Below are positions 53,001-61,459 of a DNA stretch of 64,000 bases, one piece after another; the first letter of the stretch is position 1; every line of letters starts with the position of its first letter. The notes under the pieces were generated by a model. That model saw only the letters and a program-made list of their open reading frames with translations, ran no database searches and was not told the origin of the DNA. The position numbers and the translations under genes were made by a program. The DNA is from Cymodocea nodosa (lineage: Eukaryota; Streptophyta; Magnoliopsida; Alismatales; Cymodoceaceae), in the NCBI GenBank assembly GCA_036874045.1, contig CM072343.1, positions 15,706,001-15,770,000 of the forward strand, in the 5' to 3' direction.

Positions 53001-56000
53001 ACTAAATCTAAGTAATCCAAATCAAAACTTAACTTTAATAACATATTCATTGCTTTTGCATTCTTGATCTTTTTATGTGTTTGTTCTTGATTTACAAACT
53101 AAACAAATTTCACCCAATCTCACAAATTAGGACACATCACTTAACTTGGACAGATTACACAACCATCTCTCTTTCATCTCCTTTTCCTTAGGGTAGGTCA
53201 ATCCAATTCTCTTATCTATTCTTTTCCCTTTTATCTCTTTGGGCTAGTAATGTTCATGTCCTATCTTATCTTAATTTCATCCTAAGTGAGTGACCATTGT
53301 CTACTCCCACTCATCTTCCCTGTTTTTACACTTAGAATCACTACATGACACATGCCTAGGACCAACATGTACTAAACTAAGAAGATATGAGAAGTCAAGC
53401 ATACAAAAGTTCCTAACACCTTCCTTTGGTTCATCCCTATCACAGCCTATCTATTTAGTGGTTCAAAAGACACATCATATACACTACTCATGTATATCAT
53501 ATAGGTTTTTTTTAGTTTACCCTTAAAATTGTATTAGGTAACAACTTCATTTCTTCTTCCCTTTTTCAGAGGACACTCACATGTAAGGGGCAATGTGATG
53601 GTCCACCACCCATACAAATCCCTCTCTATGGAGAAAGCATACAGAGGTCAACATTAATTTTTCTTCTTAGAAGTTTATAGAACAACTCTAGCAACTGTCT
53701 CACTTTTTCCACTGAAGATCAATTAAACAACTTTAAGGCTCTGTTGACTTGCATGATTGTATCTCTAGTAGGAACTAAAAATCCGGGAGTTCAAAATTAG
53801 ATTCCAAGTATAGTTTGTGGATTTGGTTCCAATTTCCAACTCTCGAATTTTAAGCTTGTAGTATTTGTTTACTACTTGATCATTTGATAACAAGGATTTG
53901 AGCTGTTGTCATAGATATGATTCCAAGAACCCTTGTGGTGAAGTTCCCTCTCCACAGTAAAGGGGGAAAAATGGAGCTAGAAGGAAGATCTGGTCTATCC
54001 AACTCTCCATCTTGTTGGTTAAAGTAAAACTTGAATGACTAAAAAACAAACCCAATAATGGAATTTCAAGGAATTCCTACAAACATCTAGTTCTAATAAC
54101 TTTCATAAACTGAGAGAATTGGATAAACAAGAGGAACATCTATTAAAAATCCGTGGAATAATTTATGTATTCCCATTTTCCACATTTTGATCTGTCCAAA
54201 TTGGAAAATAACTGAGGCAAACAAATTGAAAGCATACATTTGTATACCACAATACAAGAATGCAGTGTACTTATATTTTGAAGTTCAGTTATCAACAGGA
54301 AGGATACAACAGATAAAAAGAACTTTGACTATGATAGACTTGAGAATAGTCATATATTACCAAATAAAAACTCGACCTTCTGCCAAAATATCTGACCAGA
54401 ATTATTCTGAATATCAAGCTGCAATTACAGAAAAATTTTTAGTGCTGACTGGAAAAATAATTTCATGCAAATTAAATATTGTTTCAAATTATAATTAAAA
54501 CATCAAATAATACCACAAATAAAAGAAATGAAACATGTTCATGAATGTAAAGCTCCCATCCTCTTTTGTTTTTCATATACTTTTTAAGGTGCCAAGGTGC
54601 CTGAGCAATAGGAGAGGGGACCTTGGATGTCTAGGCACTTATTCAAATATCCATTTTTCTGATTGTTTATGAATATTATATACATATATAACAGTAATTA
54701 TGTATGCTTTTAGCTCTTTTCTTTCCTAAATAATATTGAGATAAATAATTATAAGATAACATAAAAATGAGAAGTGCAATAATACTAATATATATTTCAG
54801 AAATATATATGATTATATATTTCAATAATTTCGTATATTGCAGTAATATTCAATCAAAAAATTTATATTTAAGTTTTATGTAAGGAAAAATATTTAAAAA
54901 CCTTAATATATGTATATATTCAATTAAATGAATCTGACAAAAGATCAACATAATTATGACAATCCAAGGTGAGTAACCAGGGCATGATCAATTCACGGAT
55001 TGGCACCAAGGTACCGCCTAAGTGCACACCTGAAAATGTATGGTTTTTCGGTTCCTCAATTCATTTTCATCAGACATTTATGTTCTAACAATATAAAATG
55101 CTTAAAGATATTGTGTTTGGTAATACTTGTCAACTATGACTCCAAAAAGAGTGTTGCAGGAACCCTTCAAGTGTTGTAACTTCTTATCTCCTCCATATGA
55201 CCTATCCCCTAGCCCATGCTCCTGTCAGCACAGCTTCCAAAAATACTCAAACTCTCAACAGTACCCCTAAGAGAGTGCTACTTCCCTATTGATCCACCCC
55301 TAGGGATGCATCAACCTCATGCCCAAGTTAGAAAATGCTTCCCTCCCAACCTGCAAGGTTGCCTGCCACAAGGTGTTCATCCAATTTGGTTCTTATTTTA
55401 TGTTGTAAAAAGATATACAGATGTCCAAGCATAGATGGAAATGCACAAGAGACCAGGGACTTGGCAATCCATGCTCATGTATAATGGGAGGGGGGGACCC
55501 ATCATCATACGTGCATATGTTTCCATGTATGTCCATCCCCAATATCCTTTTATGATTTTACTGCTGTTCGGCAAACTAAACCATAGAGTCAACTCTGATG
55601 GAATAATAGCTTATGGAAGCATTAAATAATTAAACTAATGGAGGTACGAAAGAATTTTTTTAACACTCCACAGTTTGCACAAATTGCATATTTGCAGTAA
55701 GCCATACCGTTGTTTCTATGATTACAACAACAAAATTTAGAACGAGCACAGAATCAACAATGTATCCAAATACAGGACTCATCACAAAAGCTTTCAATTT
55801 TTTGCTGGGTCCACTATGGTAAAATGAAGGATAGCTTTCAAGCCAAGATGGCTGCAAAAGAGATACAAAGTATCAGTAACATAAACCCACCTATTTGTGA
55901 GTACTATACAATCACAAAAGAAACAAAGGCAAATATACAATTATGTAAAAAATAACAAATAGCATAGAGTTATCTTAAAAATACAATGCGTAAGAGTTGA

Positions 56001-56071
56001 CTTACCTTGGGCTTCTTTGGAAACTTCATGGCAATAGCATCGCAGAGGTCTTCAAACTCCTCCTCGTTGAT
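19954..56071 (-). CDS. TPC1: Two-pore vacuolar cation channel TPC1, partial gene (10 exons)
   Basis: This is the plant TPC1 channel, a vacuolar-membrane, Ca2+-regulated, voltage-gated cation channel (the SV channel) made of two 6-TM domains joined by a cytosolic EF-hand linker. Ten exons in order, 56071 down to 19954, total 939 nt or 313 codons, and all junction phases agree. The fragment covers EF-hand 2, then S1 to S6 of domain II. The domain II S4 has the R-x2-R-x2-R pattern (ARMLRLLRL) and the pore has the VMGNW filter. Known TPC1 proteins are about 730 residues, so the first ~370 and the last ~40 residues are absent. No internal stop or broken splice site was seen, so the gene may be active. 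Nine introns span from 154 nt to 18.8 kb and carry most of the transposons here. Identity rests on remembered family sequence; a TPC1 paralogue is possible. Confidence 0.92.
20041..21810. other. 1.8 kb TPC1 intron
   Basis: No transposon recognised. A plus-strand open frame at 20435-20755 (106 codons) lies here and has no known match. At 20950-21060 and again at 42590-42660 there is similar text around the words ggattctt and acatgt, perhaps an old dispersed repeat. Confidence 0.5.
21811..21897 (-). CDS. TPC1: TPC1 exon: S6
   Basis: 29 codons, phase 0 at both ends: [19 protein letters not shown] followed by [10 protein letters not shown]. This is the post-pore loop and S6 of domain II, almost identical in pattern to Arabidopsis (DLTGTWW and [15 protein letters not shown]). 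The acceptor is ttttcag and the donor is gtgagc. Confidence 0.95.
21898..22812. other. 0.9 kb TPC1 intron
   Basis: AT-rich, with no repeat or coding pattern seen. It separates the pore-filter exon from the S6 exon. Confidence 0.7.
22813..22903 (-). CDS. TPC1: TPC1 exon: pore helix and selectivity filter
   Basis: 91 nt reading [20 protein letters not shown] then [19 protein letters not shown] and the VMGNW filter are the most conserved part of TPC1 domain II, so the ion-selectivity residues appear kept. The acceptor is agtcag and the donor is gtaatg. The intron on its 5' side is only 162 nt. Confidence 0.95.
23066..23130 (-). CDS. TPC1: TPC1 exon: pore loop start
   Basis: 65 nt reading [20 protein letters not shown], then Asn and GA of an Asp codon. 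It corresponds to the FGG-x-x-N-x-GN turret between S5 and the pore helix of TPC1 domain II. The acceptor is tgtatag, and the donor gtatcc is inferred from phase: GA plus T of the next exon gives Asp, yielding the family motif DYLLFNFND. Confidence 0.9.
23853..23998 (-). repeat. 3' LTR of Copia C
   Basis: About 146 bases ending next to the purine tract at 23999-24015. Partner of 31195-31328; boundaries are approximate. Confidence 0.6.
25268..25753. repeat. Diverged tandem duplication inside Copia C
   Basis: 25268-25344 resembles 25679-25753 (shared words ggctagag, gggagtagagg and gtcttgc). 25556-25665 resembles 31118-31205 (shared ctctaaatgttttttaaaac and atatcatatgaaaaac). The simplest reading is a ~410-base duplication whose second copy was later entered by the Gypsy element. 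Confidence 0.65.
25754..26968 (+). repeat. 5' LTR of Gypsy element
   Basis: About 1215 bases, collinear with 30211-31112 (tataacatcaatttatg at one end, ataaaaca/cgtataca at the other). Confidence 0.85.
27269..27293. repeat. (AT)n microsatellite
   Basis: About 12 AT units following a run of taa triplets, in the leader of the Gypsy element. Confidence 0.9.
27755..28303 (+). pseudogene. Gag remnant of the Gypsy element
   Basis: Shows a CCHC-type knuckle ([14 protein letters not shown]) and, further on, a [13 protein letters not shown] word like the ITLRSG motif of Athila-type Gag. A fossil with breaks. Confidence 0.65.
29389..29402. repeat. 14-base G run
   Basis: An unbroken G14 after cattgaggacaatgt; in relatives this spot reads tgtgggg. 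It is likely a slippage expansion, and a place where assembly errors are likely. Confidence 0.85.
30211..31112 (+). repeat. 3' LTR of Gypsy element
   Basis: 902 bases, starting TGTATAACATC and ending ACGTATACA, shorter than its partner. A purine-rich tract (aggtataggaga) lies just before it. Confidence 0.85.
31195..31328 (-). repeat. 5' LTR of Copia C
   Basis: About 134 bases with the primer-like site ctttgatatca at 31184-31194 on its inner side. Boundaries are approximate. Confidence 0.6.
31374..31508 (+). repeat. 5' LTR-like end of Copia E
   Basis: 135 bases with repeated ggatccat words and a tatatata box, ending just before the primer-binding site. No second copy was found at the 3' end. 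Confidence 0.7.
35567..35831 (+). repeat. 3' LTR-like end of Copia E
   Basis: Starts TGTTGAACG right after the polypurine tract. A TATA box (tataaatag) lies at 35768. It stops where the minus-strand LINE begins. It is unlike the 5' end repeat. Confidence 0.65.
35768..35776 (+). promoter_or_regulatory. TATA box in the Copia E 3' LTR
   Basis: tataaatag about 200 bases into the LTR, a usual place for an LTR promoter. Function is not shown by sequence alone. Confidence 0.4.
35832..39002 (-). pseudogene. LINE ORF2 (endonuclease, RT, RNase H) remnant
   Basis: Open pieces at 38250-38498 (endonuclease), 37621-37977 (start of RT with the DKAP motif), 36625-36891 (RT thumb) and 35828-36091 (RNase H start). 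The RT active site reads YVDN, so the second catalytic Asp is lost. The reading frame is interrupted many times between the pieces. The 3' end is missing. Confidence 0.82.
39050..41100 (-). pseudogene. LINE ORF1 remnant
   Basis: A minus-strand DUF4283-type RNA-binding text, seen in the pieces at 40817-41026 and around 40700, with the LCVEID region near 40080 that precedes the knuckle in plant L1 ORF1 proteins. Frames shift and stop repeatedly. Confidence 0.65.
41939..42107 (-). CDS. TPC1: TPC1 exon: S4 voltage sensor to S5
   Basis: 169 nt, one base completing Trp and then 56 codons. It begins [16 protein letters not shown], with three Arg three residues apart as in the main voltage sensor of TPC1, then the S4-S5 linker and S5 ([20 protein letters not shown]). 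One residue stands out: AQCYR where Arabidopsis has VQRYR, a lost charge just after S4. The donor is gtatgt and opens an 18.8 kb intron. Confidence 0.95.
42108..44291. other. 2.2 kb TPC1 intron
   Basis: Mostly unassigned. At about 43300-43320 on the minus strand is a sequence like the tRNA-Met primer site of Copia elements, followed outward by about 130 bases that look like a short LTR. The rest shows no coding pattern. Confidence 0.6.
43300..43440 (-). repeat. Possible solo Copia LTR with primer site (Copia D)
   Basis: gctatgataccatgt at about 43302-43316 is, on the minus strand, a near match to the ATGGTATCAGAGC primer site. The bases to its right (tacatatatataagatg, ggatccacataactggatat) resemble the short LTRs of Copia B and E. 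No coding was found beside it. Confidence 0.5.
44292..44355 (-). CDS. TPC1: TPC1 exon: S3-S4 loop
   Basis: 64 nt, reading [20 protein letters not shown] after a split Val codon, and ending in TG of a Trp codon. This is the S3 end and the S3-S4 loop of domain II; the NGEW motif before S4 is shared with Arabidopsis TPC1. The donor is gtgagtg and the acceptor is gttgcag. Confidence 0.93.
44539..44646 (-). CDS. TPC1: TPC1 exon: domain II S2-S3
   Basis: 108 nt. After two bases completing Gly it reads [20 protein letters not shown], then [14 protein letters not shown]. The E-x3-K-x-Y and F-D-F-x-V-T motifs are the S2 and S3 helices of the TPC1 second voltage-sensor domain. The acceptor is gcacag and the donor is gtcagt, a little unusual but valid. 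Confidence 0.94.
44800..45430 (-). mobile_element. LINE 3' fragment (RNase H end)
   Basis: On the minus strand 44950-45110 reads [15 protein letters not shown] then [16 protein letters not shown]-x-x-A-D-L-L is the C-terminal end of the RNase H domain in plant L1 elements. The upstream part (45120-45430) is too worn to read. It could be the severed 3' end of another LINE, as the LINE at 35832 lacks this part, but they are 9 kb apart and separated by exons. Confidence 0.6.
45459..45551. repeat. Tandem duplication of a ~47-bp unit
   Basis: Two units side by side: taatgcattaggattatatg, running on to aatgttact, and taatgtattagggttatatg, running on to aacattact. After it, tatataaagattttatg looks like a promoter/LTR end; perhaps a solo LTR. 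Confidence 0.7.
47204..47451. repeat. Five successive hairpins with 6-8 base loops
   Basis: Stem/loop positions: 47204-47233 (12-bp perfect stem AAAATTATAAAG, loop TTGGTG), 47238-47261 (9-bp perfect, loop TTAATG), 47271-47298 (10 bp with one G-T pair, loop ATTGGAGC), 47335-47362 (11-bp perfect ACTACTCAAAG, loop TTGGTG), 47427-47451 (about 9 bp with a bulge, loop TTAAGG). The stems differ in sequence while the loops resemble one another. Possibly the transcribed leader of an old LTR, by analogy with the 34-base units of the right-edge LTR. Confidence 0.8.
47647..48987. mobile_element. PIF/Harbinger (Tourist)-like DNA transposon carrying a DMP gene fragment
   Basis: 1341 bp. Inverted ends GGTGGGGTTTGTGCATTCAG (47647 on) and GGGTCTGTTTATGCACTCAG (minus strand from 48987) agree at about 20 of 26 positions. 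Flanked by TTA on both sides (47644-47646, 48988-48990), the 3-bp target duplication of this superfamily. No transposase; the inside holds a GC-rich host-gene piece at 47858-48213 in AT-rich surroundings, as in Pack-type elements. Confidence 0.78.
47858..48213 (+). pseudogene. DUF679 membrane protein (DMP) gene, captured 3' fragment
   Basis: Plant DMPs are small four-helix membrane proteins of ER and tonoplast; members DMP8/9 act in sperm-egg fusion and DMP loss gives haploid induction. The piece from ATG 47902 reads [14 protein letters not shown], then [20 protein letters not shown] (TM3), [14 protein letters not shown], a last TM, and the family ending [11 protein letters not shown], then a stop at 48211-48213. 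Just upstream, [14 protein letters not shown] (47861-47899) fits the preceding loop but lies in another frame, so there is a frameshift near 47900. The first two helices are absent: about half of a ~200-residue protein remains. The ATG is internal, so it is not a native start. GC content is far above the surroundings. Paralogue not assignable. Confidence 0.85.
49680..52616 (+). mobile_element. L1-type LINE, 5'-truncated, degenerate
   Basis: Plus strand. It begins near the endonuclease/RT border (49680), then [14 protein letters not shown] at 50587, [17 protein letters not shown] at 50645, [11 protein letters not shown] at 51038 (FADD site changed to YAND), RT thumb near 51300-51500, zf-RVT region at 51896-52240, and a 3' tail ending aaatcttcattcaaaaaag near 52616, a typical plant L1 3' end. 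ORF2 is interrupted by stops and frameshifts; no RNase H was recognised. Strand is opposite to TPC1. Confidence 0.82.
54361..54418 (-). CDS. TPC1: TPC1 exon: S1-S2 loop
   Basis: 58 nt reading [19 protein letters not shown] plus the first base of a Gly codon. It fits the TPC1 S1-S2 luminal loop and the start of S2, where Arabidopsis has LDIEESS and then WQVAEFVFG. The acceptor is ttgcag and the donor is gtaata. The split Gly codon is completed by the next exon, 9.7 kb away, which supports both calls. Confidence 0.92.
54419..55707. other. 1.3 kb TPC1 intron
   Basis: AT-rich. Near 54585-54650 and 54965-55035 are facing stretches rich in the words ggtgcc and aggcac, possibly the worn ends of a small inverted-repeat element. 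They are too diverged to delimit. Confidence 0.5.
55708..55851 (-). CDS. TPC1: TPC1 exon: linker and domain II S1
   Basis: 48 codons, phase 0 at both ends. It opens with [13 protein letters not shown], then [15 protein letters not shown] and a hydrophobic S1 helix ([14 protein letters not shown]). The spacing and the F-x-S-P-x-F-G-Y motif are those of the TPC1 linker into domain II. The acceptor is tttgcag and the donor is gtatgg. The intron before it is only 154 nt. Confidence 0.93.
56006..56071 (-). CDS. TPC1: TPC1 exon: EF-hand 2 end
   Basis: 22 codons, phase 0 at both ends, reading [17 protein letters not shown] near its start. This matches the acidic helix after the second EF-hand loop of TPC1. 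The acceptor is ctgcag and the donor is gtaag. The exon upstream, carrying the EF-hand loop itself, was not found between 56072 and the right edge. Confidence 0.9.
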
Positions 56072-57480
56072 CTGCAGCTTAATGCTGTTAATTAGTTATC
56101 ATACAAAACATAACAAAACTGATACAGTTACTTATAAAAGCCAAAATAGATGACACTTAGGATAACCATGTCAATTTCCATAACAATCATATGATAATAG
56201 TTGCCACATGATGAAGAATCCCTTCATTCATAACTAATATGGTTATTGTGTCTATCTGAACAAATTACATGAGATTATATTTCATTGTTAGCTTCTGTGT
56301 GTTGATATCATATTAGTAGATCGATTATTTCCCCCATGGGCATGCATGAGATAAAGAATCTTGAATTACTTCTATGTAATGAATTTGAATACGAAAAAAT
56401 CTCAATAGTAGAAATTGAAGTAGACAAAAACAAGGATGATAACTCAGCAAAAACAAGGAATTAAACTTCAGTTTCATGTTGAACTTCAATTTGACAAAAG
56501 TATGAAACTCAAACTTCAGTAGAAATATCAGCAAAAACCCATAAAACGTGGAAGTATACAAAAATAGACTAGGAACTACAATTTTCAATTAGAAAGTTTA
56601 GAGCAAGCAAAATAACTAATTATACATATATAAACTCTATATTTAACTTTTAGGGATTTAGGATACAAATAAAGTTTTAGCGTCTAGATGAATGGTTTTG
56701 GTAGGTTGGCCATTGTGTCTAAGAGAATGAGCCCCGGTAGTAAGAATGTGGTCATTGCTGGTGATCAGATGGCTTTTTTTATTTTTTTTAGGTGATCTCA
56801 GGCTTAGTAGGTGGTGACTTATAATTTGCAAACCATATGTGGGTTAAGACTAGGGGTCCATTTGTGTACCTAAAAAATAACAAAAAGAAAAATTTAGAAA
56901 TAATGGAAAATGATTGAAATAGAAATAATGAAAAGTAAGTTATTTTCCTAATATTTTTGCACATAATAAAAAATGACAATTGAAATTTGAGTATTTCTAC
57001 ATGTGACGGAAAATGACAGAATTTGAAATTAGATAGTTACATATCATATAACAAATGAATCATTTATAAATTATAATATTCATAATTATTATAAAATATA
57101 TCAATACAAGTGAATAAAATTCAAATATAAAACATGAAAATTGAAAATCACAAATTTCTATTATCCTTCTCATAATATCTTACGCATTTTATCAGTAATT
57201 TTCTTTTTACATTCTTGATTTTGTCTAACAGTAACACATTTCTTCTTCTCTTTCCATATCTTCCAAAACTTCTAGAATTGAAATTTTTTTACTATTTCAA
57301 GCAAAAATTCATAGGCTACAAGATAACTTGTGCTACAAAATTCAGGTTTGGACTCACAAAATTCAAATTTGGAAGTTTCACAATATATTGCTATAAATAT
57401 TAAAATAATATACATTCCCAACGAAGCATATGAATTTGGTGATTTCAATCTTTGGTTTCCTCTAGTATAAGATTATTATA
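56072..57480. other. TPC1 intron or 5' part, nothing identified
   Basis: AT-rich. The minus strand was read for the next TPC1 exon (EF-hand loop) without success. No transposon recognised. Confidence 0.5.
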
Positions 57481-57489
57481 ATGTTTTAT

Positions 57490-59350
57490 TGTATAAGATT
57501 ACTGTAATCTTTGGTTCCCAATAATCAATACACATGCTTCACCCATCATCTTTCTTTTTAACTAACAAAACTAGTGAAGAAAATTCACTAATACTATGTC
57601 TAATCTGTTAGTTTGCCAAAAAGTTTCTACTTGTTTCTCTATTTCGTTTCTGTGAAAGCAAGCACACTTGTACAGCTTGACCTCCGCAACTTTTGAAGGG
57701 TCTATAAGTGAGATTTTGTGATCGTTTGTCCTGATATCTGGCTGCTATTTTGGCTCCTCAAATAAGGTCTAGTATCTCAAAAGTAATTTCTCTAGTTCTA
57801 GTTGCATGGTTTTCATGTTGCCTTCTAATTGTTTTTCATGCTCTTCTACCTATATCAAGGCCATGTAAGCTGCCCTTTTAGTGTCCTTCATCAATTCTTC
57901 AATATTGGTCAATTGTAGATCTTTTGGAGGTCAACCCCTCCACATTACTTTCCTACCATCCAACATGAATTGATAGGTCATTTCCCCAAAATTCAATGTA
58001 ACGTATCCCCTTAGCTACTACAACCACATACAAGTCTAGCTTGATAAGGGTTCCCTCAACATCAACAAGAACGTTAAGGCATAGCCCTTCGCAACCTACA
58101 AAATCCCCAAAAGCCAATATTACTGCAAGTCTTTTTCTCAGGTTCACTTGTAGTTTCAATTTCTTAACAGAATTCTAACTGATTAAATTATATGTGTTGT
58201 CTGAATCCACTAACAAAGCTACCTATTTGCCTAAGCCCCATTAATCTAATTGTGTCAAGGTGATTCTCTCCTGTTAAAGCTTGTAATGAAATTTTAGGTG
58301 CCTCCTCATCTCAATTACCCTCATCATCTATTTCATCCTCTATCTCTTCTTGTCTAACTGTGTCTTGCATTAGGAGCAACTTTTTCTTTTTACTGATGTA
58401 ACCTTTATGAGATTTTCATCACACTTAAAACAAAGCCCCAAGTTCCTTTTTCTTTGTTTCTCTTCTAGTGTCAATCATGTGTAAGGGACTATTTTAGTCA
58501 AGCTACCTACCTTGGTCCAATTCTTTCATGGTGATTGCTTCCTCTAGACCAAACCATTGTTCAACTAGTGCCTACAGCTATATGACTAACCCTAAGATTG
58601 CTCGTCTTTTCTTTGTCTTGCACTAGGATTGTGGTAACTTTACCAAGGAGATAGTCATCACTAGATTTGCTGACTATAGGCATTTTATTTCAATCACAAG
58701 GTCCTCCCTTAATCCTCCCACAAAACATGATAACAAGTTCAAACCTATCAAACTCGAAACTCTAGCTGACAATGGAATAATCTCATTCAAGTATTCTTGC
58801 ACCATCCCCTATTGTTGAGGTTTGTAAAGCTCTTTTTGGTAGTCTGTTAATAGACTCTCCCTAAAACAAGCCACCAAACCTTTCACAATATCTCCCCAAT
58901 CTAGTCATTCCTTACCTTTCTTAAACAACTAAAACCACTGCTTAGCTATTCCCCACAAGTTGAACATAGCAACTATAACTCACTCTTCTTCATCTACACT
59001 ATGATAGGCTAGTAACAATTTGAAGGTACGAGCCCATTATTTTGGGTCTTCCCTTCTATTAAATAGAGGAAAATCTAGTTTGAGGTTTTATACCTGACAA
59101 TCACCCTCTCCTCTAGTTTGAGCTTTCCCCCTCTACTGGCCCTTGCACTTGATTAGAGATTGTTGCAACTGTTGTATTGAGTGAATCTTGCTTGTTCTTG
59201 AATATGCTCATCTTAGCATCCATCTTCTTGATGAGATCCAAGTCAGGTTCTTTTGATTCCATCATTTTCTTTCCTATCTCCATCATGTAGTTTGCCACTC
59301 ATCCCAAAGTGTGCAGTTCTACTACTACCATATTGTAATAACCATTTCAT
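57490..59350 (-). mobile_element. Ty3/Gypsy fossil fragment (gag, protease, RT start)
   Basis: Minus strand. Gag about 58560-59350 (coiled Lys/Met-rich start near 59113-59298, capsid-like text through 58650), protease-like region about 57950-58250, and the opening of RT about 57490-57760 (an LVKKKDDGW word near 57560). No LTRs. Broken and old. A different lineage from the Gypsy element at 25754. Confidence 0.75.
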
Positions 59351-59472
59351 TCTCAAGCTGTCCAACATTGATAGTAATGAAATCAAGTTGGATCTACAGT
59401 GCTTGGATAAAGTAACAAGGTGGAATGGAGTGGGGAAACAAAGATTTGGGTTACATTCAAGAGGTAGTTGAC

Positions 59473-59923
59473 TAGAGGTGTCGATGGGCCAGGCTGGCCC
59501 AGCCTAAAAATTGGCAGCCCATGTGGGCTACGGGTCGGGCCAGGCCAAGTTGAGCCGAAATTTTTTAATTTTTTTTTAACAGCCCAATCCAGTTTGAAAT
59601 TATTTCAAGGCAGCCTAACCTGATCCGAAATGTTTTCGAGACAACCTAGCCCAACCTGACTAAAGCAGAAGTTTTTTTTTTTTTCTTTTAATTTTTTCTT
59701 CAATCAGACCATTAGACTAGTTTCAATGCGATTGATAGAATTTTATTTTATTTTTTCTTCGATCCAACTAATTGAAGTTTTTTTTTTTTTTTTTTTTTTC
59801 CTTCCATTAGACTAAAACTCAGACTTCCGTCTGACTGAAATTTTTTAGTTTTTTATTTTTTTTCAGTTGAACCGAAGCTTAGACTTGAAAGTCCATAATG
59901 GCCTAGCCCAATTGACACCTCTA
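59473..59923. mobile_element. hAT-type MITE
   Basis: 451 bp. Inverted ends TAGAGGTGTCGATGGGCC and, from the other end, TAGAGGTGTCAATTGGGC. The flanks tagttgac (59465-59472) and tagctgac (59924-59931) form an 8-bp target duplication with one mismatch, as in hAT elements. Inside are GGCC-rich ends and T/A runs; no coding. Lies just beyond the Gypsy fragment. Confidence 0.9.
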
Positions 59924-59931
59924 TAGCTGAC

Positions 59932-61139
59932 TCTCCCAATATCATATCATGTAACATCAAAAAGTTAATGTTCAAGAAATTACAAGCATCATAATGTACT
60001 CTTTTACCCATATTACTACCTAATTACTTCACTAAAGTCCAATTACAATATGTCATTACAATATAGTGAGATTTCCATCATTTTCAAAGGGTAGAGGGGA
60101 TGGAAAATCAATCAAGAAGTGCATTTATACCCTAACAAATGTTGAAATTCAATACCAACATTTGCTAGGTGCACAAACACCTTGAAAATGTTAGAAAGAA
60201 ATTCCATCATTTTCTTACTGATGTTTTCAAAGTGCATAAATGCCCCTTAGATGCTAAACAACCAAGAAATTGGTTGGTTTTGATTGACATTTAGTGTATC
60301 AAAAGATGATTGTCTATCCATAAATGTAAGGGGGACCAAGGTCTCCTTAATGCTTGAGTTTGGCAAATAAGACAAGGGCGAACATTAGGTTTAAAGAATA
60401 AGGGTTTCATAAGGGATTACCTTGTGTCCAATAATAGGTGTATTAATAGACTATTTATTGTTGTAATGGCCAATAGTAATAGGTAGAGGTCAACCAATCA
60501 CCAATTCAAGCATGTCCAACCACTATTGGAGGATGGAATAATCACATATTACTCTTTTGGTGATGGTGCGTCTTACTTTTTTTGTTTGAGGTTAGATTAT
60601 AAATAATTTCTGTTATTTTCATTATTACTGTAACTTCTTGATGTTATATCTCTTTTAATAGGTATCAACCTTATAATATTAAATATGAGATTTTTTATAT
60701 GTTAAAATTTTATTTATATATGTTTTCTTCTCTTTAATATTACGGTGATTGTCATTTTCCTTTTTGGAGGTGTGGCAATTTAATACTAAAAATATTTGAC
60801 ATTTCAATAGTAGTCAATCAATTGAGCAACGTCAATGAGGGAGACCAATATGTGATCTAAGGAATTGGTTTCCTAATTTTGCTAAAAAAAGATAGGCAAG
60901 GAAGTTGTGTAGAATTAGAAGGTACGTCGGAAGAGATTATCAATTAACATAACAAAACCTTCTATTTATAGTGGTTACACAAAAAAGACCAATACATCTT
61001 AAACAATGTAGAACTAAATCTACTTACACATAATATTATAAACTTTTATACTAGAAAATCCACCTCCAAGTATTGTACTTACCTTGGAAGAAATCTTGTC
61101 ACTTGATGTAATAAGAAGCAGAATTTTGTTTTCACCTTT
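59932..61139. other. Unassigned 1.2 kb
   Basis: AT-rich, with short repeated words (aagtgcat..a, caacatttgctag) near 60110-60250 that may be a worn small element. A splice-like gtaagt on the minus strand near 61080 was considered and dropped. Confidence 0.5.
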
Positions 61140-61459
61140 AGTTGTGAATCAAAATATAAAGGCATGTGAAATATAGAGCAAGAAATTGTATGGATACATA
61201 ATTTCCTAGCAAAATTGGGGGTGAAGGTCCCTACACCAATTCTCATTTACTATGACAAGTAGGTTGTAATTTATATTACTAGTAATGAGATATTTCATGA
61301 ATGAACCAAACATATTGAAGTGAACTACTATTACATTTGACAACTCCTATTAGGAGTTATCTCCACCCCATTTGTTCTGTCTTCTTAACAAATTACAGAT
61401 ACTTTTACTAAAGCATTAGCTACTAGTACCTTTACCTTCTTATGTTCCAAGCTAGGATT
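61140..61459 (+). mobile_element. Copia RNase H scrap
   Basis: Plus-strand text with ILIYYD, FHERTKHIEVNYYY and TDTFTKALATS words of Copia RNase H. It differs from the RNase H of the left-edge family, so it is probably another element into which the right-edge Copia entered. Confidence 0.7.

Larger units (their letters stand above)
44647..54360. other. 9.7 kb TPC1 intron
   Basis: It carries a LINE scrap, a 47-bp tandem duplication, a row of hairpins, a PIF/Harbinger-like element with a captured DMP fragment, and a plus-strand LINE. I see nothing nameable in 45560-47190 (AT-rich, perhaps part of an old LTR element), 49000-49660 or 52620-54360. Confidence 0.8.

Noticed and set aside
61078-61145. 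Possible upstream TPC1 exon on the minus strand with a gtaagt donor
   Set aside because: The phase would fit, but the peptide (SSDKISSK) does not resemble the EF-hand loop and no acceptor or longer match supports it.
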